Shown piece by piece: positions 1 to 6,465 of a stretch of 20,013 bases of DNA. A program made the position numbers and the translations under genes. The notes beneath the pieces were generated by a model. That model saw only the letters and a list, made by a program, of their open reading frames with translations. It searched no databases and was not told the DNA's origin. The stretch's first letter is position 1. Every line of letters starts with the position of its first letter. Location: positions 1 through 20,013 of the forward strand of contig CALCUN010000074.1 in the NCBI GenBank assembly GCA_937906975.1. The letters are read 5' to 3'. Origin of the DNA: an uncultured Bacteroidales bacterium (GTDB lineage: Bacteria > Bacteroidota > Bacteroidia > Bacteroidales > P3).

Positions 1-519
1 ATAAATGCAATAATCAATAACTTAGAAAAAATAAAAGAGGTAAAAGATTTCTTTGATGCCGTTCTCATCATACGAGGAGGCGGAGGAGATATAGGAATGG
101 CTTGTTATAATAATTTTGAACTTTGTAAAACCATTGCAACTTTCCCAATTCCTGTTATCACAGGCATAGGACACTCTACAAATCTAACGGTTAGTGAAAT
201 GGTTTCTTATCATAACGGAATTACTCCAACAGATGTAGCAGACTTTATCATAAAACGTTTTCTGCAAGCAACGGAAAATTTAGAGAAAATGGAGAGTATG
301 CTAAAAATAAAGAGTGAATATCGTTTGCAAAAGGAAAGAGAACAACTCAACTTAATGGAAAAATATATCAATGTCTTAAATCCTCAATCTATTTTAAACA
401 AAGGCTACTCTATAACCTACCTTAACGGAAAGGTGTTAAAGAGTGAAAAAGATATTAAAAAGGGAGATTGTTTGATAACTAAGCTTGCAGAAGGCAAAGT
501 TAAATCTATTGTAGAATAA
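1..519 (+). CDS. xseA: Exodeoxyribonuclease VII large subunit, C-terminal part (5' end outside window)
   Basis: The reading frame is open from base 1, so the gene begins before the window; 172 residues are present. Exonuclease VII degrades single-stranded DNA in the cytoplasm, with XseA as the catalytic subunit. The stretch IIRGGGGD followed by a helix and then VITGIGHSTN matches the conserved core of the XseA family (RGGG and the GIGH motif), and PTDVADF corresponds to the conserved segment just after it. A helical, charged region and a short C-terminal domain (KGYSITYLNGK, residues ~135-172 of the visible part) follow, as in the family. The small subunit gene xseB starts 15 bases downstream, which fits a shared transcript. 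Identification is firm; what cannot be judged is the N-terminal OB-fold half. Confidence 0.93.
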   Translation: MNAIINNLEKIKEVKDFFDAVLIIRGGGGDIGMACYNNFELCKTIATFPIPVITGIGHSTNLTVSEMVSYHNGITPTDVADFIIKRFLQATENLEKMESMLKIKSEYRLQKEREQLNLMEKYINVLNPQSILNKGYSITYLNGKVLKSEKDIKKGDCLITKLAEGKVKSIVE

Positions 520-534
520 ATAAAGAATAAGAAA

Positions 535-723
535 ATGACTTATAACGAAGCATACGCAGAACTAAAAGAAATAGTAAATTCTTTGGAATCTTCCGAAGTT
601 GATATTGAGGACTTATGCAAAAAAATTGAGAAAGCAAAAGAGTTAATCGCCCTTTGCAAAACAAAACTTGCAGAGGTTGAAATAGATATTGAAGCCTTAA
701 ACAATAAACTCCAAGAATTATAG
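535..723 (+). CDS. xseB: Exodeoxyribonuclease VII small subunit
   Basis: A 62-residue, highly charged, mostly helical protein starting MTYNEAYAELKEIV. The pattern of an N-terminal helix with LKEIVNSLESSEVDIEDL followed by KIEKAKELIALCKTKL is the standard XseB hairpin; usual family length is 60-80 residues. It binds XseA to form the exonuclease VII holoenzyme. It lies 15 bases after xseA on the same strand. Its last six bases overlap the 3' end of the converging dehydrogenase gene, leaving no room for a terminator between them. Confidence 0.93.
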   Translation: MTYNEAYAELKEIVNSLESSEVDIEDLCKKIEKAKELIALCKTKLAEVEIDIEALNNKLQEL

Positions 724-1647
724 TGCAGAGGCTATCTTTTCTGCCAAGAAATAAGAGAGCTTGTAATTTGATTCCACGCTCCAACCAGCTACATGTGGAG
801 TTAAAACAACATTAGTGCGAGAAAACAAATCTTGCAATTCAGCAGGAGCAGATTGCAATTCGTTAGAAAATGCCTCAAACTCCAAAACATCTAATCCCGC
901 TCCTAAAATCTTTCCTTCATTCAAAGCCTCTATCAAATCTTTTGTGTTTACAACCTTTCCACGCGAAGTATTTAAAAGATAAAATGGCTTTTTAAATTGT
1001 TGAATAAAAGAAGAATTAAACATATACTTTGTTTCTTCGGTCAAAGGTGTGTGAAAGGAAAGCACATCACTTTGAGAAAAAATTTCCTCTAACGAACATT
1101 GCTCTGCATATTCATCAGAATAATTTGTTTTATACTTATCGTATGCAATTACTTTGCAGTCAAATCCCGATAATCTTTGAGCAAAACTTCTTCCCATATT
1201 ACCATATCCAATTATTCCAATAGTTTTGCCTTTTATCTCTAAACCTCGGTTGTCTTCTCTTAACCAAAGTCCTTTTCTTACTTGCGAATCAGAAATACAA
1301 ATCTTGTTAAACAACGCCAAAAGCAAACCAAGACAATGCTCCCCTACTGCATCGCGATTTCCTTCTGGTGAATTAAGACAAGCAATCCCCTTTTCCTCTG
1401 CATATTCCACGTCTATTGCGTCCATTCCTGCGCCAATTCTTCCAATAACTTTTAGATTCTCTGCCCTATCTATTAGCTCTTTATCAATCAAAAGCTTACT
1501 TCTAACAATCAATGCTTGATATTGTGAAATCACCTCTAAGAGTTCTTCTCTTGTTATTGTAGGGTTTAAATCTATTTCAAAGCCTGCTTCCAATAATTTC
1601 TCTTCTAAAACGGGGTGTGCTTTATCTAAGATTAGTATTCTTTTCAT
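718..1647 (-). CDS. D-isomer specific 2-hydroxyacid dehydrogenase, SerA-like (probable phosphoglycerate dehydrogenase)
   Basis: A 309-residue NAD-dependent dehydrogenase of the D-2-hydroxyacid family. The Rossmann glycine motif GYGNMG is at residues 147-152, with the NAD ribose-binding acid at D170. The catalytic triad can be placed by family motifs: R229 in NTSRG, E258 in DVLEFE and H285 in TPHVAGWS. The N-terminal substrate-domain motif RIGAGMDAID is at 70-79. There is no C-terminal ACT domain, so if it is phosphoglycerate dehydrogenase (first step of serine synthesis) it would be the short type without that serine-binding domain. Substrate cannot be fixed from sequence; another D-2-hydroxyacid is possible. 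Its ATG overlaps the stop of the upstream lysozyme gene (ATGA), so the two are translationally coupled. It is the last gene of a three-gene operon and converges with xseB. Confidence 0.85.
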   Translation of the reverse strand: MKRILILDKAHPVLEEKLLEAGFEIDLNPTITREELLEVISQYQALIVRSKLLIDKELIDRAENLKVIGRIGAGMDAIDVEYAEEKGIACLNSPEGNRDAVGEHCLGLLLALFNKICISDSQVRKGLWLREDNRGLEIKGKTIGIIGYGNMGRSFAQRLSGFDCKVIAYDKYKTNYSDEYAEQCSLEEIFSQSDVLSFHTPLTEETKYMFNSSFIQQFKKPFYLLNTSRGKVVNTKDLIEALNEGKILGAGLDVLEFEAFSNELQSAPAELQDLFSRTNVVLTPHVAGWSVESNYKLSYFLAEKIASAL

Positions 1648-2399
1648 TTGTTATCTTTAAATAGGTATTCAACAAATTCTTCGTAACTTCCGTTAAAAAT
1701 ATTCATATCCACTTCGGATTTTATTCCAGGGACAACACCCGAATGTGAATATTGCCAAAATTTCCACTTAATTGTCTTTGGCTCATTGCAAAGTTTACAA
1801 AGCCAAAGGTCGTAATCCTCAAAATTTCCTTTTATAAAACTTTCGTATGTTTCTATATTGGTGTAGATAATCGGCTTTCTATCGTAGTGTTTCTCCAAGG
1901 TGCGCAAACAATTAAAGATTTCGCTAATCACTTTGTTTTTTGTCTCAGAATTATACTTGTTTCCGCCAAAGAGTTCTACGTCTAAAACAGGTGGTAAATC
2001 GCTTTCCTCTAATTTAACGTTGTTTATAAAGTTATATGCCTGCTCTTTACCATTTTTATTGAAACGAAAAAAATGATAAGCTCCGACAATGATTTTGTTT
2101 TCCTTTGCTTTTTTGAAATTAGTTGCGAAATTCTTATCCACAAACGTTTCACCCTCGGTTGCTTTTATGAAGGCAAAATTCACTTTTGAAGAATAGACTT
2201 CCTGCCAATTGATTTTACCCTGATGAGACGCTACATCAATTCCCACAACAGGGAAACGGTAAGAGTCAATCAATACACCAGGACAAGCATAGTACTTTCT
2301 GTAATAACTAATGCCGTAATTATAGACTATTACCCCAGAAATCAATAATAAAAAAACAGAGATTATTATTATAACTCTCTTTTTCTTCTTATTTATCAT
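1644..2399 (-). CDS. Membrane-anchored GH25 family lysozyme (N-acetylmuramidase)
   Basis: A 251-residue protein. A lysine-rich start (INKKKKR) precedes one hydrophobic segment at residues 9-26, which looks like an uncleaved signal anchor placing the enzyme outside the inner membrane. The rest is a glycoside hydrolase family 25 barrel: GIDVASHQG (D55), FAFIKATEG (75-83), GAYHFFR (106-112), the catalytic DVE at 140-142 and VDMNIF near the end (D231). GH25 enzymes cut the beta-1,4 bond after N-acetylmuramic acid in peptidoglycan. The start overlaps the preceding lipoprotein gene by 11 bases and its stop overlaps the dehydrogenase start, so all three are probably co-translated. The overlap with a metabolic dehydrogenase gives no functional clue. 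It could act in cell-wall turnover rather than defence; that is inference. Confidence 0.88.
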   Translation of the reverse strand: MINKKKKRVIIIISVFLLLISGVIVYNYGISYYRKYYACPGVLIDSYRFPVVGIDVASHQGKINWQEVYSSKVNFAFIKATEGETFVDKNFATNFKKAKENKIIVGAYHFFRFNKNGKEQAYNFINNVKLEESDLPPVLDVELFGGNKYNSETKNKVISEIFNCLRTLEKHYDRKPIIYTNIETYESFIKGNFEDYDLWLCKLCNEPKTIKWKFWQYSHSGVVPGIKSEVDMNIFNGSYEEFVEYLFKDNK

Positions 2400-3090
2400 T
2401 TATTATATAATGTTCAATAGGTTGAAGAGGGATTGCAACTTGGTATTGTGTTGTTTGTTTTCTTGGATAAAAGAAAACACTGTCTTTACTTATTGCAAAT
2501 TCACTGCTAAGAAAATCGTTGTAGCAAAGAGTTGATTCCACATTTGTGAAATATGAAGCGATTTTCTCAAAACTTTTTTCGTCAATGTTAAAGACCTCTG
2601 TTATTTTTAAAGGTGTGTTTTTCTCCACATTGTAGGTTACGCCAAAAAATACGCTATCCTTTTGATTAGTTTCCGCATATATGATTTCTCTTTCCATTAA
2701 TGCGCTAATCAAATTATTGTAAGAAACCACAGAAACCGTTCTAACAAGTAATTGATGTGGCTCTTTCTTTTTACCAATCTGCTTTAATTGTTCAACAGAT
2801 TGCTTAAACATTTTTTCACTGCATGAATTTATTGGCTTAAATGAACGAGTTTCTTCTTTAATCTTTTTAACCGGTGCAAGCACTCTTGCTTTTATTCCGT
2901 GAACTGTGTCATTTATGGAAAATCCTCCTATGGTTAAGGATTTTATCATATAGGTTGGTGCATCTTCGTTAAGCTTTAGTTCAACGCTTTTAAGTTTTGT
3001 TTCTTGTTTTTCTTGCTTTTGTTCTGCCTTTTTACCACAAGAAGCAAAAATCAAAGCAGAAAAAGTTAAAAAATAAAATATTCTTTTCAT
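2389..3090 (-). CDS. Lipoprotein with DUF3298/RsiV-like domain
   Basis: A 233-residue lipoprotein. The N-terminus MKRIFYFLTFSALIFASC is a lipoprotein signal peptide with lipidated cysteine C18, followed by a charged linker. The C-terminal half (~100-230) has the look of the DUF3298 domain found in RsiV-type proteins: a strand with ISALMEREIIYAET, then a THYD-like YNVEKNTPLKITEVFN segment and a final SVFFYPRKQTTQYQVAIP strand pair. In RsiV that domain binds lysozyme. The next gene in this operon encodes a lysozyme, so lysozyme binding or inhibition is an attractive but untested idea. Domain assignment is by eye and moderate. A good promoter (3120-3151) lies just upstream. Confidence 0.6.
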   Translation of the reverse strand: MKRIFYFLTFSALIFASCGKKAEQKQEKQETKLKSVELKLNEDAPTYMIKSLTIGGFSINDTVHGIKARVLAPVKKIKEETRSFKPINSCSEKMFKQSVEQLKQIGKKKEPHQLLVRTVSVVSYNNLISALMEREIIYAETNQKDSVFFGVTYNVEKNTPLKITEVFNIDEKSFEKIASYFTNVESTLCYNDFLSSEFAISKDSVFFYPRKQTTQYQVAIPLQPIEHYIINDK

Positions 3091-3119
3091 AAAGACCTTG
3101 TCTTAAACTATTATTATTG

Positions 3120-3151
3120 CAAAGTTACACTTTTTTACTAAGAGTGGCAAA
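3120..3151 (-). promoter_or_regulatory. Promoter of the lipoprotein-lysozyme-dehydrogenase operon
   Basis: On the minus strand TTTG (3151-3148) is followed after 20 bases by TAACTTTG (3127-3120), an exact match to the Bacteroides -33/-7 consensus TTTG, 19-21 bases, TAnnTTTG. The expected transcription start is about 7 bases further on, giving a leader of roughly 20-25 bases to the ATG at 3090. Confidence 0.7.
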
Positions 3152-3204
3152 ATTATTTCTTTGAAATATTTTAACAAACCAAGCTATTTTTTGTTTCTTT
3201 ATTG

Positions 3205-3212
3205 TATCTTTG
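3205..3212 (+). promoter_or_regulatory. Promoter -7 element of the RNase-thioredoxin-aroQ operon
   Basis: TATCTTTG fits the TAnnTTTG element of Bacteroidetes promoters, 25 bases before the ATG at 3237. No TTTG occurs at the usual 19-21 base distance upstream. The surrounding 20 bases (TTTCTTTATTGTATCTTTGC) recur with one change before the glucosaminidase gene at 12061-12080. Confidence 0.6.
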
Positions 3213-3236
3213 CCATAAATTACAAAGAGAAAGGAT

Positions 3237-4640
3237 ATGAAAATACAATTTTTAGGTGCTGCAAAGGAAGTTACGGGCAGTAAACATTTGATTACAACTA
3301 ACAAAGGCAAGAAAATTCTTTTGGATTGTGGAATGTATCAAGGTAAGGGTTTGGAAACTGATGCTTTGAACCGTGATTTAGGTTTCAATCCCGAAGAGAT
3401 AGATTATTTAATCCTTTCTCACCCTCACATAGACCACTCGGGACTAATTCCTTACATTGTAAAATTAGGTTTTAAAGGCATTATATATTCTACACCCGCA
3501 ACAAGAGATTTGTGTGCTATAATGCTTGTGGATTCTGCTGGCATTCAAGAATTAGATACTCGCACTTTCAACAAGAAAAGGGCAAGACAAAATCTTGAAA
3601 GCGTTGAACCGATTTACACAACTGCTGATGCACAAGAGGCAATGAATTATTTTGTTTCTGTTCCTTACGGAAAGAGAATTTTTATTGATGAAGACATCAC
3701 TTTAAAGTTTACAGACAACGGACATATCCTTGGAAGTGCAACTTGCAACATTACTATAAAGGAAGATGGCAAAGATATAAAGATTGCATTCACAGGAGAT
3801 GTTGGACGTTATCAAAAAAGAATACTTAGAGCTCCGCAAACCTTTGAGCAAGCTGACTATATAATTATGGAATCTACCTACGGAGATAGACTTCACAACA
3901 ATATAGATAAGAGCGAAGAAGAATTATTAAAAGCAGTGATTGATACATGTTGCAAAAAGAAAGGAAAACTTCTTATTCCTTCCTTTGCGATAGGCAGAGC
4001 GCAAGAGATAATTTTTGCTCTTAATAAATTGTGGGAACGAGGTTTGCTTCCAATGATAGATGTCTATGTAGATAGTCCTTTAAGTCTTAATGCAACAAAT
4101 ATAATGCGTATTCACAGCGAGTGTTTCAACGATGAGATGAAAGAATTTATGAAAACAGATCCAGATCCGTTTGGATTTGAAAAGCTACACTACATTCGCG
4201 GAACGGAAGAGAGTAAAAAACTAAACACAAGTAAGACTCCGTGCATTATTATCTCTGCAAGCGGTATGATGGAAGCAGGAAGAATTAAACATCACATTGC
4301 AAACAACATAGAAAACCCACGAACAACAATCCTTGGCGTTGGTTACTGCGCTCCAACTACACTTGGAAACAAAATTCTCAGAGGCGACAAACAAGTTTCC
4401 ATTTTCGGACATGGCTATTACGTGAAAGCAGAGGTTAGAAGCATTGATTCCTATTCTGCACACGCCGATTACGAAGAGTTAATCCGTTTCTTATCGTGTC
4501 AAGACAAAGAGAAAATTAAAAAACTCATACTTGTACACGGAGAAAGCAAAACACAAGAAAACTTTGCCAACACTTTAAGAGAAAGAGGTTATAATAACGT
4601 TCATATACCTGCAAAATGCGAAACATTAGTCTTAGAATAA
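3237..4640 (+). CDS. MBL-fold beta-CASP ribonuclease (Ysh1/CPSF73-like)
   Basis: A 467-residue zinc-dependent RNase of the metallo-beta-lactamase beta-CASP group. Metal-binding motifs: HPHIDHS at 62-68 (H62, H64, D66, H67), H163 in NGHILGS, D188 in TGDVGRY, and the terminal SAHAD (H409) and LVHGE (H434). The beta-CASP motif A acid is E212 in MESTYGD; SASGMMEAGR (340-349) is the usual cap-domain signature. Length and order match bacterial Ysh1-type proteins, which cut or trim RNA in the cytoplasm; a specific substrate cannot be given. No KH domain or signal peptide. It heads an operon: the next gene starts inside its last 25 bases. Confidence 0.9.
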   Translation: MKIQFLGAAKEVTGSKHLITTNKGKKILLDCGMYQGKGLETDALNRDLGFNPEEIDYLILSHPHIDHSGLIPYIVKLGFKGIIYSTPATRDLCAIMLVDSAGIQELDTRTFNKKRARQNLESVEPIYTTADAQEAMNYFVSVPYGKRIFIDEDITLKFTDNGHILGSATCNITIKEDGKDIKIAFTGDVGRYQKRILRAPQTFEQADYIIMESTYGDRLHNNIDKSEEELLKAVIDTCCKKKGKLLIPSFAIGRAQEIIFALNKLWERGLLPMIDVYVDSPLSLNATNIMRIHSECFNDEMKEFMKTDPDPFGFEKLHYIRGTEESKKLNTSKTPCIIISASGMMEAGRIKHHIANNIENPRTTILGVGYCAPTTLGNKILRGDKQVSIFGHGYYVKAEVRSIDSYSAHADYEELIRFLSCQDKEKIKKLILVHGESKTQENFANTLRERGYNNVHIPAKCETLVLE

Positions 4641-5119
4641 TTGCTTATTTTTTTTGTTGTTTAGCGTTCAATCCTTTGTTTTCTCAATCCTTTGACAAAG
4701 AAAACGACAATCAAATAGGAGATACTGCAATTAACTTTTCGTTTGTGAACGAGAATGGCATGCAAGATTTGTATTCTTTAATAGAAAGTCAAGGCACAAA
4801 CGTATTAGTTGTGTTTTATAGTCCAGAATGTGAGGACTGTCAGGCGTTAAAAAAGAAGATGTCAAAGTCAAAAAAGCTCAATTCTTTGATTGCAGAAAAC
4901 AAACTAACAATTCTTGCTGTTGCTCCTGAGGTTGAAGAAAAACTTTGGCAAGAACACAAAAGCCAAGTGCCAGAAAATTGGATAAACTCTTATTGCGAGG
5001 ATTGCGAACCTATAACAAAGAGTTATATTTGGACTGTCCCAACTCTTTTTCTTATAAGTAAGGATAAAATAATATTAAATAGAGATTTTAAACATCGTGA
5101 AAGAAATAAGTATAATTAA
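4616..5119 (+). CDS. Secreted thioredoxin-fold protein with two CEDC motifs
   Basis: A 167-residue protein with a signal peptide (IIAYFFCCLAFNPLFSQS, to about residue 25), so it acts in the periplasm or outside. The body is a thioredoxin-like fold of the TlpA/DUF5106 kind common in Bacteroidetes: VLVVFYSPECEDCQALKK with redox pair C72-C75, and the cis-proline segment WTVPTLFLISKD (P142). A second CEDC occurs at C127-C130, unusual for the family. The start lies 25 bases inside the RNase gene and the 3' end runs 23 bases into aroQ, so it is coupled to both. The C-terminus (HRERNKYN) is short and basic. Likely a thiol-disulfide oxidoreductase; substrate unknown. Confidence 0.75.
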   Translation: MRNISLRIIAYFFCCLAFNPLFSQSFDKENDNQIGDTAINFSFVNENGMQDLYSLIESQGTNVLVVFYSPECEDCQALKKKMSKSKKLNSLIAENKLTILAVAPEVEEKLWQEHKSQVPENWINSYCEDCEPITKSYIWTVPTLFLISKDKIILNRDFKHRERNKYN

Positions 5120-5519
5120 CGGACCTAATCTTAATCTCTTAGGACAAAGAGAAGTAAGCATATATGGAAGCACAAGCTTTGAGGATTATCTTGAAGACTT
5201 AAAGAAAAAGTTTCCTGAATTAAAGATTTCTTATTTCCAATCTAACGTTGAAGGAGAGATTGTAACACAAATACAAAAAGACTGCTCAAAAGACGGAATT
5301 ATAATCAACGCAGGAGCCTACACTCACACCTCAATAGCGATAGCAGATGCGATTGCAGCAATACAAACCCCTGTTGTAGAAGTTCATATCAGCAACATAT
5401 TATCAAGAGAAGAGTTTAGACACAAATCTTTTCTTTCTCCTGTTTGCAAAGGTACGATTTTCGGATTTGGACTTAAAGGCTACGAATTAGCCGTCCAATT
5501 CTTCCAAAGTGAAAATTAG
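5097..5519 (+). CDS. aroQ: Type II 3-dehydroquinate dehydratase
   Basis: A 140-residue protein of standard family length. It converts 3-dehydroquinate to 3-dehydroshikimate in the shikimate pathway. All family motifs are present: NGPNLNLLGQRE (8-19), catalytic tyrosine Y23 in SIYG, QSNVEGE (48-54), NAGAYTHTSIAI (71-82), the catalytic histidine H97 in EVHISN, and REEFRH (104-109). The start codon is GTG at 5097; the frame upstream is closed by a TAA at 5076 with no ATG between, so no longer ATG form is possible. The start lies within the end of the thioredoxin gene (23-base overlap). The last 33 bases overlap the 3' end of the converging LRR gene. Confidence 0.95.
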   Translation: MKEISIINGPNLNLLGQREVSIYGSTSFEDYLEDLKKKFPELKISYFQSNVEGEIVTQIQKDCSKDGIIINAGAYTHTSIAIADAIAAIQTPVVEVHISNILSREEFRHKSFLSPVCKGTIFGFGLKGYELAVQFFQSEN

Positions 5520-6344
5520 TTTAATAACTTTTTTTCCTTTTGTGTAAGAAACCAAACTTGGGCAATACTCAAACACATTCTTACCCATAATAACATCCTC
5601 TGAGGCAATCACAACATTATTCAACTCGGTGCATTGCCCAAAAGCACTATCCCCTATTCTATCTACATATTGTCCAAACTTAACACTTAACAAAGATGAA
5701 CAATTCCAAAATCCTTGGTCATCAACCTCTGCTAAAGACTCTGGCAAATCAAGACTCATCAAAGTAGAGCAACTTCCAAAAGCCAAACGTCCCACAAATT
5801 CTAATCCCTCAACAAGCTCCACCGAACTCAATGCCGAGCAAGAAAAGAAGGCTTCCCTTTCTATTGATTTAACTCCGCTTGGTATTTTTATCTTGCTTAA
5901 AGAGGAGCAATTCCAAAAAGTTCTTTTATTTATTATTTGCAAAGAATTGGAAAGCGAAATAGTGCTTAAAGATTTACACATAGCAAAAGCCTCTTCCCCA
6001 ATGTGCAAAACAGAATGAGGAAGTTTCAAATCCACAATTCCTTCACACATATAAAAAGCCTCTTTACCAATGTGAGTTAAGCAGTCAGAAAAAACCAACT
6101 CCTTTATATTAGAACACATATAAAATCCCTTATCCTCTATTCTTGTAACCAAAAATTCCTTTCCCTCAATCGTAACCGTAGAAGGTATGAGCACAACATT
6201 TGGCAACTTATCACCATCTCCCCTTACGCTCACTTCGTTTTTACCCTCTATAACGCTAAAAACCAAACCATTTTGCACAAAAGACTGAGCCATCAAAAAA
6301 GAAACGCTCATCAAAAAACAGAAAAATAATAATAGTCTTTTCAT
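5487..6344 (-). CDS. Secreted BspA-like leucine-rich repeat protein
   Basis: A 285-residue protein when started at the ATG at 6344, which begins a clear signal peptide (MKRLLLFFCFLMSVSFLMAQ). The frame is open to 6365, but that start would sit inside the -7 promoter box and add seven residues before the signal peptide, so the shorter form is preferred. From residue ~74 the motif F-x-x-C recurs nine times at a 23-residue period (F74, F97, F120, F143, F166, F189, F212, F235, F258), with IPxxVxxIGxxAF-type strands: the BspA/TpLRR (LRR_5) repeat. These proteins are surface or secreted and usually bind other proteins or host matrix. There is no recognisable C-terminal sorting domain. Its ligand is unknown. 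The 3' end overlaps aroQ on the other strand. Confidence 0.88.
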   Translation of the reverse strand: MKRLLLFFCFLMSVSFLMAQSFVQNGLVFSVIEGKNEVSVRGDGDKLPNVVLIPSTVTIEGKEFLVTRIEDKGFYMCSNIKELVFSDCLTHIGKEAFYMCEGIVDLKLPHSVLHIGEEAFAMCKSLSTISLSNSLQIINKRTFWNCSSLSKIKIPSGVKSIEREAFFSCSALSSVELVEGLEFVGRLAFGSCSTLMSLDLPESLAEVDDQGFWNCSSLLSVKFGQYVDRIGDSAFGQCTELNNVVIASEDVIMGKNVFEYCPSLVSYTKGKKVIKLIFTLEELDG

Positions 6345-6362
6345 ATCAAAAATTATTTCTTG

Positions 6363-6370
6363 CAAAGATA
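6363..6370 (-). promoter_or_regulatory. Promoter -7 element of the LRR gene
   Basis: TATCTTTG on the minus strand matches TAnnTTTG. It predicts a transcript start near 6356, a dozen bases before the ATG at 6344, and so argues against the upstream start at 6365. No good -33 TTTG is seen; that area is taken up by the hairpin at 6392-6435. Confidence 0.5.
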
Positions 6371-6391
6371 TGAATATTTCTAAGAAAAAAT

Positions 6392-6435
6392 AAAATAAAG
6401 CAAAGAAAAAATTATTTTTTTCTTTGCTTTATTTT
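6392..6435 (-). terminator. Intrinsic terminator after the DUF4139 gene
   Basis: A perfect 20-base-pair inverted repeat (6392-6411 with 6416-6435) with a 4-base loop, 31 bases after the stop at 6466. Read on the minus strand the hairpin runs into ATTTTTTCTTA, a U-rich tail. The stem is mostly A-T with a central GC pair, so it is long rather than GC-rich. It also lies just upstream of the LRR promoter. Confidence 0.75.
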
Positions 6436-6465
6436 GCGTTTCCTTAGACTTTTTTTTCGCTTGTT

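Noticed and set aside
718..3090. A defence island around the lysozyme gene
   Set aside because: Neighbours are a dehydrogenase and a lipoprotein, with no phage, toxin or mobile-element signs.
6345..6365. Upstream ATG at 6365 for the LRR protein
   Set aside because: It lies in the -7 element and puts seven residues ahead of the signal peptide.
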